This document shows, piece after piece, positions 1-6,798 of a stretch of 64,000 nucleotides of DNA. This DNA comes from Photobacterium jeanii (GTDB taxonomy: Bacteria > Pseudomonadota > Gammaproteobacteria > Enterobacterales > Vibrionaceae): NCBI RefSeq assembly GCF_001650345.1, contig NZ_LVHF01000011.1:1-64000 (forward strand), given 5' to 3'. The notes beneath the pieces were generated by a model, which worked only from the letters and a program-made list of their open reading frames with translations, did no database searches and was not told the DNA's origin. The position numbers and the translations under genes are program-made. How positions within the stretch are numbered: the stretch's first letter is position 1; each line of letters starts with the position of its first letter.

Positions 1-37
1 CCGGGGGTCGCGGGTTCGAGTCCCGTCCGCTCCGCCA
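1..37 (+). tRNA. tRNA-Asp, 3' part (5' end outside window)
   Basis: The first 37 bases hold the end of the anticodon stem, the variable loop, a T-arm (stem GCGGG / CCCGT, loop TTCGAGT) and the 3' acceptor strand CCGCTCC, with discriminator G and encoded CCA. The sequence matches the 3' half of bacterial tRNA-Asp as I remember it from E. coli. The anticodon itself lies before the window, so the identity rests on the 3' half and on the related remnant downstream, which keeps a CCTGTCACG anticodon-loop segment. Confidence 0.85.
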
Positions 38-45
38 CTTATACT

Positions 46-75
46 AAGCCCGAGTCGAAAGACTCGGGCTTTTTT
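46..75 (+). terminator. Rho-independent terminator of the tRNA-Asp transcript
   Basis: A GC-rich stem (AAGCCCGAGTC / GACTCGGGCTT) with a GAAA tetraloop is followed directly by a run of T. It starts 9 bases after the tRNA CCA, so the tRNA transcription unit ends here. Confidence 0.9.
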
Positions 76-103
76 ACGTTTATATTTTGGTTAATCACGG
101 ATT

Positions 104-207
104 GGAAGCGGCCGTTCAGCGGGTTAGCCTCTTTACCTTGAAGGCAGCGGCCTGTCACGGCGAGGGGCGCGCTGATTTTTGGTATGGGGAGTCCCGTCCG
201 CTCCAAC
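104..207 (+). pseudogene. Decayed tRNA-Asp copy
   Basis: The segment begins GGAAGCGG, continues with a D-arm-like GTTCAGC-GGGTTAG, has an anticodon-like CCTGTCACGGCG, and ends with AGTCCCGTCCGCTCC. All of these align in order with tRNA-Asp. It is about 104 bases long instead of 77. Extra bases lie before the anticodon arm and inside the T-arm, the T-loop TTCGA is lost, and the 3' end reads AAC instead of GCCA. It is followed by a damaged copy of the real terminator (ACTAAGC at 214-220, CTCGGGCTTTTT at 245-256). This looks like a tandem duplication of tRNA plus terminator that has degenerated; it cannot fold as a normal tRNA. Confidence 0.75.
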
Positions 208-469
208 ACTGAGACTAAGCTTTTTGATTGTGGGGCGGGAAGGGCTCGGGCTTTTTGCGTCTGCTGTTTGGTAATTTGATCTGCTCGTCTCGGAACTAGC
301 AACCCATAGTCATTTTAGGTCATAAGCTAGCACCTTCGTAGGCGATTCCTGTCTAGTCACTTCTTTTATTTCCTTTCCTACATTTCCACAAGCCTGTCTT
401 TCTCTTTATCAATTTATCTATAGTCAGTGAGGCGGACGAGTTTATCTTTGTTGCTGCTTTTTGGGAAAT
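208..469. other. Intergenic region with terminator remnant
   Basis: After the tRNA-Asp remnant this stretch holds the degraded terminator (214-256). From about 257 to 469 I see no open frame with a ribosome binding site and no stable hairpin. It separates the plus-strand tRNA unit from the convergent gene ending at 470. Confidence 0.5.
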
Positions 470-1339
470 CTAGGACTCTACAGAAAAATGTTGGGATAAG
501 AGGCTGATGAGTTCGTTTTGATAGCCTTCATGCTTGCTACTTGGTAGTAAGTGGGCAAGTTCGTTTCCGACAGGCGATAAGCGGTAATAGAGGAGGCTGC
601 AGCGTTTGCTGATTGCTTGCAGTTTGTAGTGCTGTTGTTGATAGGTCAGTGTGAGTGGCTGTTGTGAGTTAATTTCACCGGATTCAAGCTCAGAGCTAAA
701 GAGAATACCCAGATCGATTAATGAAAGAAGCTCATGATAAGGAAGTTGGTATTGCCCTAGGCTGAGTTTACGCTGTTCTTGTTTCGGTAAGATTAATAGT
801 GATGTGCTGTAGTAATTGATACCTGTGATTAGTTTTTTGCCGTGTTCGTTACCAAAGCTGCTTGCGAGGGTGCAGAGATGTTGAAAAGCATGCGCTTCGC
901 GCTTGGTCATTCGCTTGAGTGTTTCTAGCGCTTTGATAGAGAAGCTATTGGGTGTCGTCATTTCTCGCTTGAGTACACGGCTCCATAGTTTTTGCATGTT
1001 TGGACTATGGATTGTTTTGGCGATAGCCATGAACTGAGCGAGCCAATCAGGATCTGGGCTATGAGCGCTTTCATCATTACAGACATCGTGGGTCAGCTTA
1101 AATATTTGCTCTAGGTTTTGTTGTTCTAACTCTCTTGAGCGTTTTTCTCTGGTGAGTGTTCGCTGTTCAAGGGAAACACCTTCCGTTGGCTCGATGAGAT
1201 AGTTGACTGCCAGTTGCTTTGCTATCGCTTGGGTCCACTGCTTACTGGTACGAAGGTTATTTTGATTGTTGGTATGTGATGAGCTTGCTTTGACATGAGT
1301 TGAGAGCTCAGTGGCGTTTTTCTCGGTAGACGTTGTCAT
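470..1339 (-). CDS. Conserved hypothetical protein, TIGR03899-like
   Basis: A 289-residue soluble protein with no signal peptide or membrane segment. The first 35 residues are Ser/Thr/Asn-rich and probably disordered. The middle carries a segment (about residues 95-130) with PDPDWLAQF and MQKLWSRVL, which I associate with the TIGR03899 / DUF2806-like proteins of Vibrio and relatives; that assignment is from memory. Function is unknown. It lies just downstream of the zinc operon on the same strand, but a terminator at 1426-1455 separates them, so it is probably transcribed separately. I see no good ribosome binding site before the ATG, so a shorter start is possible. Confidence 0.6.
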   Translation of the reverse strand: MTTSTEKNATELSTHVKASSSHTNNQNNLRTSKQWTQAIAKQLAVNYLIEPTEGVSLEQRTLTREKRSRELEQQNLEQIFKLTHDVCNDESAHSPDPDWLAQFMAIAKTIHSPNMQKLWSRVLKREMTTPNSFSIKALETLKRMTKREAHAFQHLCTLASSFGNEHGKKLITGINYYSTSLLILPKQEQRKLSLGQYQLPYHELLSLIDLGILFSSELESGEINSQQPLTLTYQQQHYKLQAISKRCSLLYYRLSPVGNELAHLLPSSKHEGYQNELISLLSQHFSVES

Positions 1340-1425
1340 AGTTCAGTAAGCTAAGAAAATAAGTGGATAGGTATTTATCGACTCTCGCTGTCAAAACTAT
1401 AGGCAGGTTTTTAAAATCTGGGTAG

Positions 1426-1455
1426 AAAAAAGGCTAATACCAATGTATTAGCCTT
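1426..1455 (-). terminator. Terminator at the end of the zinc operon
   Basis: Read on the minus strand, a perfect 9-bp stem (GGCTAATAC / GTATTAGCC) with loop ATTG is followed by six T. It lies about 15 bases after the stop codon of the DUF3299 gene. Confidence 0.88.
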
Positions 1456-1469
1456 AGTGGATGGTGATA

Positions 1470-1955
1470 TTACATATCGTCGTATTCTTCTAAGTCAGTC
1501 CCTTCTATGACGTACCCTACTTCAGCGAGATCATGACTAACATGCTGTGTTTTAAGTTCTCCAATGATGTAAACCACATCCCATAATTGTTGAATTGGAG
1601 CGCCTGATGGGTATTTGACGTAGATGATTTGATTCGGCGGTGGTGGTGGTACGTGAATGCAGGCACCAAAATAAGGCACTAACAAGAACTCGGTCACAGC
1701 CTTATCGTCACCCTCTAGTGGGATCACAAAGCCTGGGATTCGTACTTGGCTACCGTTTAGCTCTTCACGTACTTTGCCCATTTTGCTTTGTTTGGCTGGG
1801 GCTCCTGTGTGATCAATGAAAGCGGCAATACCTTGTTCATTAATCATTGCACGTTCATTTTCTGGCACCAAGTCGAGCCAGTCTAAAGTGAGTGGCTCGG
1901 CAGCTTGGGCGACCAGAGGTAGCCAGCAGCATAAAGCGATAAGCCATTTCTTCAT
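1470..1955 (-). CDS. Periplasmic DUF3299 protein of the zinc operon
   Basis: A 161-residue exported protein. Residues 1-18 form a signal peptide ending AQA. The mature part has the DUF3299 hallmark, with PGFVIPLEGD (residues 74-83) and GACIHVPPPPPNQIIYV, in which Cys99 and His101 sit before a run of prolines. Molecular function is not established. The gene follows the ABC permease by about 10 bases with its own AAGGG ribosome binding site and ends at a terminator. It is therefore the last gene of the zrgA operon and corresponds by position to a later zrg gene of Vibrio cholerae. A role in metal handling or transporter assembly is inferred only from context and the Cys/His pair. Confidence 0.75.
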   Translation of the reverse strand: MKKWLIALCCWLPLVAQAAEPLTLDWLDLVPENERAMINEQGIAAFIDHTGAPAKQSKMGKVREELNGSQVRIPGFVIPLEGDDKAVTEFLLVPYFGACIHVPPPPPNQIIYVKYPSGAPIQQLWDVVYIIGELKTQHVSHDLAEVGYVIEGTDLEEYDDM

Positions 1956-1965
1956 TTGTAATCCC

Positions 1966-3225
1966 TTAAATTTTGATTGTCATGCCATCAGATAAAGAAT
2001 GCTGATAAGCACGAATCGCAGGAATAATACCTACTAAAATACCCGCCAATTGTACCAAGCCTAGCAGTAAGAGTTCATAGCTGTTTAGGGGCGTGATCTC
2101 AATGAACATGCCAAAATGAGACAAGATCACAGGTTGAGCAATAAATAACAATCCGTAGAGCACCATGGTACCAACTAAAATACCAATTGCTGTTAGGAAA
2201 GTGGCTTCACTGATCAGTAAGAAAAAGATATGGCTTGGGCGCGCACCAGTCGCACGGAGGATTGCCATTTCACGGCGACGTTCGTTCAGACTGGTTAACA
2301 AGCTCGATAGCATGCCAAGTAACCCTGCAATTACCACGAACCCAGAGACAACGAGCAGTGCTTGTTCGGCAATAGACATCATTTGCCATAGTTCATGAAG
2401 AGCGATCCCTGGCATGATGGCGCTCAGAGGTTCTTTACTATAAGTATTGATATAGCGTTGAAGGGCGAAAGTTTGGATTTTCGATTTAAGCCCAACCATG
2501 AAAGCCGTGATTTGCTTGGGCTTAAACTCATGTTGGAGTAAGACTTCAGCCGCTGGTGTTGGGCCGAGACGAGCACCGGATTCCCAGCCTACGTGTATCG
2601 CTTCAATGGCTTCTAGTGATACATGCACACTGCGGTCAACCGGGGTGCCTGTAGGCGCTAAGATCCCGACAATTTTAAATGGCAGATTGTCATGACGATT
2701 AAAGGATTTATCACTGATACCGTGCGCAATAATGATTTCGTCACCAATCTTATAGTTGAGCTTTCGTGCGACTTCTGCACCAATGACGGTTTCAAACAAT
2801 CCGGTAAAAGGGATGCCTTGTGCAAAAGCTAAAGGTTGTTTCTTACCGTATTTGTAGTGTTCAAAATAATCACCGTTGGTGCCGATAACGCGAAAGCCAC
2901 GGTGCGAATCCCCTAATGAGATTGGAATTGCCCATTTTACGGCGCGATGTGAGGTGATTTCTTGATAGCTTTTCCAATCAATATTATTGGTGGCGTTACC
3001 GATACGGAAAACGGAATACAGAAGTAGGTTGACCTGCCCTGCACGAGAGCCAACGATTAAGTCGGTGCCTGAAATGGTATTGGCAAAGCTAGCTTTAGCT
3101 TGAGTACGAACACGTTCTACACCAAGTAGAAGAGTAACTGAGATAGCGACGGTGAGAATAGTTAGTAAGGCAGTCGCTTTACGGTTCGTTAGGCTTTTCC
3201 AAGCCAGGTGCAAAATGGCCTTCAT
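1966..3225 (-). CDS. ABC transporter permease, FtsX/MacB-like
   Basis: A 419-residue inner-membrane protein with the LolC/MacB-type layout: one transmembrane helix near residues 15-37, a large periplasmic domain (about 40-280), and three more helices near 285-310, 330-360 and 385-405. The cytoplasmic loop RRREMAILRATGARPSHI is the classic FtsX-family coupling segment. It overlaps the ATPase gene by 4 bases (ATGA), so the two are translationally coupled and form one transporter. By position it matches the permease of the V. cholerae Zur-regulated zrgABCDE zinc system. The family usually moves lipoproteins or drives periplasmic work, so zinc import through it is not obvious from sequence. Confidence 0.85.
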   Translation of the reverse strand: MKAILHLAWKSLTNRKATALLTILTVAISVTLLLGVERVRTQAKASFANTISGTDLIVGSRAGQVNLLLYSVFRIGNATNNIDWKSYQEITSHRAVKWAIPISLGDSHRGFRVIGTNGDYFEHYKYGKKQPLAFAQGIPFTGLFETVIGAEVARKLNYKIGDEIIIAHGISDKSFNRHDNLPFKIVGILAPTGTPVDRSVHVSLEAIEAIHVGWESGARLGPTPAAEVLLQHEFKPKQITAFMVGLKSKIQTFALQRYINTYSKEPLSAIMPGIALHELWQMMSIAEQALLVVSGFVVIAGLLGMLSSLLTSLNERRREMAILRATGARPSHIFFLLISEATFLTAIGILVGTMVLYGLLFIAQPVILSHFGMFIEITPLNSYELLLLGLVQLAGILVGIIPAIRAYQHSLSDGMTIKI

Positions 3226-3917
3226 GATGTTGTCTCGTGATGAGTAGTATTGATTTCGTTGAGTGAAACGGTGCGATCAAACAAGCCTTGTAGGGTTTGA
3301 TCATGACTTACAAACAGTAAGGTGGTATTGGAACGCTCACACTCTGTCATCAGTAATTCGATGAAGGCTTCACGATTGTTATGATCTAGTGAGGACGTTG
3401 GCTCGTCGGCAATCAGTAACTCAGGCTGCCCCATCAGTGCACGAGCGGCGGCGACACGTTGTTGTTGACCGATGCTGAGCTCGGAAATAGGTTTGTTGAG
3501 ACAGTCGGTTGGAAGGTGGAGCTGCTTAAGGAGTCGCTTGGCTTCTTGTTCTAAACTGCTATTGATACGTTGCTGACGTAGTGGCGAGAAGCGACAAGGT
3601 AGCATGACATTCTCAATCACTGACAAATAAGGCAGCAGGTTGAACATTTGGAAAATATAGCCGATGTGATTGGCGCGGAATTTATCGCGTTGGCTTCCTT
3701 TTAGCTCACTAAACTTCTGACCTAAAATGGTGACTTCACCGTGTGAAGCTTGGTTAATCCCCGCTAATAGACCAAGCAGTGTCGATTTACCGCTGCCACT
3801 TGGGCCTTCAAGAAAGACCTTTTCACCTTGTTTAACTGTAAATTCTGAGATCTTTAGTACATCTGAGGCCTGGCGAGGCCAGCGAAATGCCAGATCTGAT
3901 ACTTCAATTACATTCAT
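3222..3917 (-). CDS. ABC transporter ATP-binding protein, LolD-like
   Basis: A 231-residue ATPase with Walker A GPSGSGKST (residues 38-46), Q-loop region IFQMFNLLPYLSV, signature LSIGQQQR (148-155, with Ile for the usual first Gly of LSGGQ), Walker B LLIADEP (168-174) followed by TSSLD, and an H-loop FVSHD. It is closest in style to LolD/MacB-type ATPases that pair with FtsX-like permeases. It overlaps the permease start by 4 bases and follows zrgA after a 42-base gap that holds a stem-loop. Role: powers the operon's transporter at the inner membrane. Confidence 0.87.
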   Translation of the reverse strand: MNVIEVSDLAFRWPRQASDVLKISEFTVKQGEKVFLEGPSGSGKSTLLGLLAGINQASHGEVTILGQKFSELKGSQRDKFRANHIGYIFQMFNLLPYLSVIENVMLPCRFSPLRQQRINSSLEQEAKRLLKQLHLPTDCLNKPISELSIGQQQRVAAARALMGQPELLIADEPTSSLDHNNREAFIELLMTECERSNTTLLFVSHDQTLQGLFDRTVSLNEINTTHHETTS

Positions 3918-3932
3918 TTTGTATTACCGAAG

Positions 3933-3950
3933 AAGGGGCCGAAGCCCCTT
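3933..3950 (-). other. Stem-loop between zrgA and the ABC ATPase gene
   Basis: A 7-bp stem (AAGGGGC / GCCCCTT, loop CGAA) in the 42-base gap after zrgA. There is no T-run after it on the transcribed strand, so it is more likely an mRNA-stabilising or attenuating hairpin than a full terminator. Confidence 0.6.
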
Positions 3951-3959
3951 GGAAAGCGA

Positions 3960-4685
3960 TTAGAACTTAAATTGGGTTTGAGACGGTGTTAGATCGCCTG
4001 CTCTTTGCCCTTTGTTGGTGATTGCTTGGATGGTTACTTTTTCAGTCGCAGTGAAGTGCTTAAACCAATCCAGTTGAAGTTCGGTAAGGGCATCAATGTT
4101 GTCACAGCTGAATGTATATTGTGCTGAAAACTCACCGTGACCACTATGATCATGTTCGTGGCTATCATGCTCATGGTGTTCGTGGTCGTCATGGTCATGT
4201 TTGTCATGATCATGGTGCTCGTGGTTATCATGGTCATGTTTGTCATGATCATGGTGTTCGTGGTTGTCATGGTCATGTTTATCATGATCATGGTGGTCGT
4301 GACTATCGTGGTCATGGTGATCATGACCTTCATGACTGGCCGTCAGTGTTTCTGTAACATCAGATTCGGTGAGTTTACATTGTGCCGCAGTTGCGAGTTT
4401 GATGAAGCTAGTTGGTTGAGCGAGTTTGGTCAGTGCCTTTTCAAAAGCTTGTTTTTGTTCGTCTGTTTTTGGTGCGTGCTCAAAACCAACCACATCTGCA
4501 CCAGGCGCGGTAATTTCAATGAGAAGCGCGTTATCATCTTGCGCGATGTTTAACTCCACCACGCCGTGAACGTGAGCATCGTGCTGACGAAATTCTTCGC
4601 CATGATCGTGATGGTTATGAGCGAATGCCTGCCCTGAAATGGCAGCGCCTAGGATGGTGGCACAAAGTGTACGAGTGAACTTCAT
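3960..4685 (-). CDS. zrgA: Zinc uptake protein ZrgA (DUF2796), His-rich periplasmic protein
   Basis: A 241-residue exported protein with signal peptide 1-22 (ending AFA) and the DUF2796 signature RQHDAHVHGVVELNIAQ (residues 33-49). Residues 118-184 are an extreme His/Asp tract built from an approximate 13-residue repeat (HHDHDKHDHDNHE type). Cys103 and Cys194 flank the tract and may form a disulfide. In V. cholerae, ZrgA is the periplasmic zinc-binding component of the Zur-regulated zrgABCDE uptake system. Here it is the first gene of the operon, behind a strong Zur-like palindrome at 4827-4849. The His tract fits zinc capture. Repeat copy number may vary between strains. Confidence 0.9.
   Translation of the reverse strand: MKFTRTLCATILGAAISGQAFAHNHHDHGEEFRQHDAHVHGVVELNIAQDDNALLIEITAPGADVVGFEHAPKTDEQKQAFEKALTKLAQPTSFIKLATAAQCKLTESDVTETLTASHEGHDHHDHDSHDHHDHDKHDHDNHEHHDHDKHDHDNHEHHDHDKHDHDDHEHHEHDSHEHDHSGHGEFSAQYTFSCDNIDALTELQLDWFKHFTATEKVTIQAITNKGQRAGDLTPSQTQFKF
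4134..4334 (-). repeat. 39-bp coding tandem repeat encoding the His-rich tract
   Basis: About three imperfect copies of a 39-bp unit, with shorter GATCATGATC/CATGGTCATG-like sub-repeats, encode the His/Asp tract of ZrgA. The low complexity also opens long false frames on both strands. Confidence 0.85.
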
Positions 4686-4826
4686 TATTACTGTCCTTGA
4701 AAGTTGCAGAAACGGTTTATCAAACTCGTGACGCTAAAAGCGCGCTGCAATAATGAAAGACAAACATTAAGTGGAATAGTTCCAGTTTTGCGTCATACCT
4801 TTCTGATAGAGAGCGTGCAATGTCAC

Positions 4827-4849
4827 GTGTTGTAATAGTATAACATCAC
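4827..4849 (-). promoter_or_regulatory. Zur-type operator upstream of zrgA
   Basis: A 23-bp imperfect palindrome, GTGTTGTAATAG then TATAACATCAC, with 18 of 23 positions matching their mirror complement. It fits the gamma-proteobacterial Zur box (core TGTTATA-N-TATAACA). On the minus strand it contains a TATACT that could be the -10 element, which would leave a leader of roughly 140 bases before zrgA. Zinc-bound Zur would repress here; this is inferred from the motif and the downstream gene. Confidence 0.8.
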
Positions 4850-4887
4850 ACTGCGCGCTCTGATATGATCGAAAACCCGAGGGATTG

Positions 4888-5445
4888 TTACAGGTTATTG
4901 TTAATTAAGCTCATTACTTGCTTAACTTGTTGATCTGATAGTTTGCCTTCTTGAACGAATAACACCTTTCCTTGTGGATCCAGCAGCGCAATCATCGAAT
5001 TCTCGGTTTGCAGATCCCAAGCTTGCTGTACGCTGCCATTTGCGTCTAACACCATAGAAGACCAAGAAAATTCACGCTTGCTGTCTTCTGCTGATGATTT
5101 AACGAAACCGCCGGTACCCCAAATAGCGTCATCTTGATTGATGATAGTCGTTGTTTGGTATTTGTCATTTGGCAGGTTAGCCGCCTTGATAGCATCAATC
5201 ATCGGAGCGTTCATTTCTTTCGCTGCACTACGACCCGCAATGGCCTGAATGACACGAACTTTGCCTGGTAGTTGGTCACTGCTCCATGCTTGGTAAGCAA
5301 CCTTGTCTTGGTTGAGAACAATCTCACCTTTGTCTTGTACTTCAACCATAGGCACTGGTTGACCTACAGTCAGATTGTGGGCTGAGGCAATCGTTGGCAG
5401 TAAACCAGCTAGTAAGGTGATGATTAGCTTCTTATTCATTGTCAT
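4888..5445 (-). CDS. ytfJ: YtfJ family periplasmic protein
   Basis: A 185-residue exported protein, matching E. coli YtfJ in length (184). Signal peptide is about residues 1-22 (ending ASA) and is followed by HNLTVGQPVPMVEV. The family has a thioredoxin-like fold without the CxxC motif, and none is present here; function is unknown. Two starts are possible, at 5445 and 5439 (MTM-NKK); a GGA lies close to the first. It is on the same strand as zrgA, but the Zur-like box and about 200 bases lie between them, so it is a separate unit. Its neighbour ytfK is the same as in E. coli. Confidence 0.85.
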   Translation of the reverse strand: MTMNKKLIITLLAGLLPTIASAHNLTVGQPVPMVEVQDKGEIVLNQDKVAYQAWSSDQLPGKVRVIQAIAGRSAAKEMNAPMIDAIKAANLPNDKYQTTTIINQDDAIWGTGGFVKSSAEDSKREFSWSSMVLDANGSVQQAWDLQTENSMIALLDPQGKVLFVQEGKLSDQQVKQVMSLINNNL

Positions 5446-5718
5446 TATTCCAATTGTAGTTAGACGCCATATTATCTTAGTAAATCTAGGTTGATCTGGT
5501 TATACCAGTTGCTAAATCGCGAAGTTTGTCACTGAAAATATGAGAACTTGAGTGGATAACGTAAGCAAAGCGGTGGTTTTGTTCTAAAGTCTATAAAGTT
5601 AGGGGAGTGCGATAGGCTATTACGGATTAATGGCTGATTTATTGCATGAGTTAAAGACGCGATGATTGAAACATTCTGTGTTTCTGCGGGTCTATAGCTA
5701 TGTTGAAGAGAGGAACTC

Positions 5719-5928
5719 ATGCTAAAAATATTCAAACAGTACCGACCAAATCAAATTGCGCGTTATGTCAAAAGCTACTTTCGAGGGCGCCTATTTATAA
5801 TGGGGGTTGGGGCTTTTGAGTTTGACTGTGGGCGTTTATTACCGCCCAAGTCTAACGACATCAAAGCACTAAGTGCGCTAACGGAAGTTAATAAAGAAAT
5901 CCAATTGCTGGCAGCAGAAGCTTATTAG
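5719..5928 (+). CDS. ytfK: YtfK family protein (DUF1107)
   Basis: A 69-residue protein that aligns along its whole length with E. coli YtfK (68 residues), including RYVKSYFRGRL and GVGAFEFDCGR. YtfK in E. coli binds the bifunctional enzyme SpoT and favours (p)ppGpp synthesis during phosphate or fatty-acid starvation. Cytosolic, single domain, basic N-terminus. It is transcribed alone, divergently from ytfJ, and its stop codon is part of the stem of its own terminator. Confidence 0.9.
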   Translation: MLKIFKQYRPNQIARYVKSYFRGRLFIMGVGAFEFDCGRLLPPKSNDIKALSALTEVNKEIQLLAAEAY

Positions 5929-5950
5929 CCCCGAGATAACGGGGCTATTT
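5926..5950 (+). terminator. Terminator of ytfK
   Basis: An 8-bp perfect stem TAGCCCCG / CGGGGCTA with loop AGATAA, followed by TTT. It begins in the ytfK stop codon. Confidence 0.75.
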
Positions 5951-5989
5951 ACTAGGTAAGCTATTTATTATTGTCGCCATAGTCGAGTA

Positions 5990-6634
5990 TTAGGGTTGTA
6001 ACGATGGCGGGAAACAGATCCCTGTTCCACCTAGGCCGCAATAACCGTTGGGATTCTTGGCTAAATACTGTTGGTGGTAATCTTCAGCAAAGTAAAAGGT
6101 GCTGGCTGGACAGATTTCCGTGGTGATTTTTGCACTATCACTATGTTGTGCTAACGCTTGTTGATAGTTCTCAAGGCTTTTAATTGCTTGGTCGTATTGG
6201 GTTGATGAGTGGGTGTAGAGTGCAGAGCGGTATTGAGTGCCAATATCATTACCTTGTCTCATGCCCTCTGTTGGTACATGGTTTTCCCAAAATAGGGCAA
6301 GCAGCCGTGATAAGGGTAGGATGCTCGGATCAAAAATTATCTTAACCACCTCAGTGTGACCTGTTTTTCCGGAGCACACTTCTTCATAGCTAGGGTTAGG
6401 TGTAAAGCCGCCACAATAGCCTACCGCAGTGCTATACACGCCCTCTTGTTGCCAAAACAGACGCTCAGCCCCCCAGAAACATCCCATGCCAACAATCAGC
6501 GAATCCAACCCGTCAGGGATCGTATCGTCAAGCGGCGTATTAAGCACGATGTGACGATGAGAGGGAATGATCGGTGTTGCTCGACCTATGAGTGCCGCTT
6601 CCTGCGAAATCATGGTTTGTTTGGTCAGCGTCAT
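5990..6634 (-). CDS. msrA: Peptide methionine (S)-S-oxide reductase MsrA
   Basis: Repairs methionine-S-sulfoxide in proteins. Using the ATG at 6634, which has AAGGAAG just upstream, the protein has 214 residues, as in E. coli (212). The frame stays open further upstream to 6808, but that extension has no homology and overlaps tamA. The catalytic motif GCFWGAE is at residues 51-57 with nucleophile Cys52, and the C-terminal NGYCGLGGTGIC carries the resolving cysteines. Mid-domain landmarks are AVGYCGG, HTEVV and GNDIGTQYRSALY. It is divergent from tamA, as in E. coli. Confidence 0.95.
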   Translation of the reverse strand: MTLTKQTMISQEAALIGRATPIIPSHRHIVLNTPLDDTIPDGLDSLIVGMGCFWGAERLFWQQEGVYSTAVGYCGGFTPNPSYEEVCSGKTGHTEVVKIIFDPSILPLSRLLALFWENHVPTEGMRQGNDIGTQYRSALYTHSSTQYDQAIKSLENYQQALAQHSDSAKITTEICPASTFYFAEDYHQQYLAKNPNGYCGLGGTGICFPPSLQP

Positions 6635-6798
6635 AATGACTTCCTTTTTCTGCTGCGTGATATAAAGAAAGTAGTGAAATTGGGAAGTACAATCAATGAT
6701 CAATTTTTTAGCAAAGAAAAGCTGGCGGCTAACGCTGTGCTTTGTCAGAATATTTTGAGCGCAAATTGGGTCAAAATTTAATAAAAAAGAAGCAAAGA

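Noticed and set aside
39-302. 87-codon minus-strand frame across the tRNA terminator and tRNA remnant.
   Set aside because: It runs through tRNA-derived DNA with no protein-like pattern.
4137-4553. Met/Val-rich frame antisense to zrgA.
   Set aside because: Arises from the low-complexity His/Asp repeat on the other strand; no homology or ribosome binding site.
5529-5735. 68-codon minus-strand frame between ytfJ and ytfK.
   Set aside because: Overlaps the start of ytfK and has no homology.
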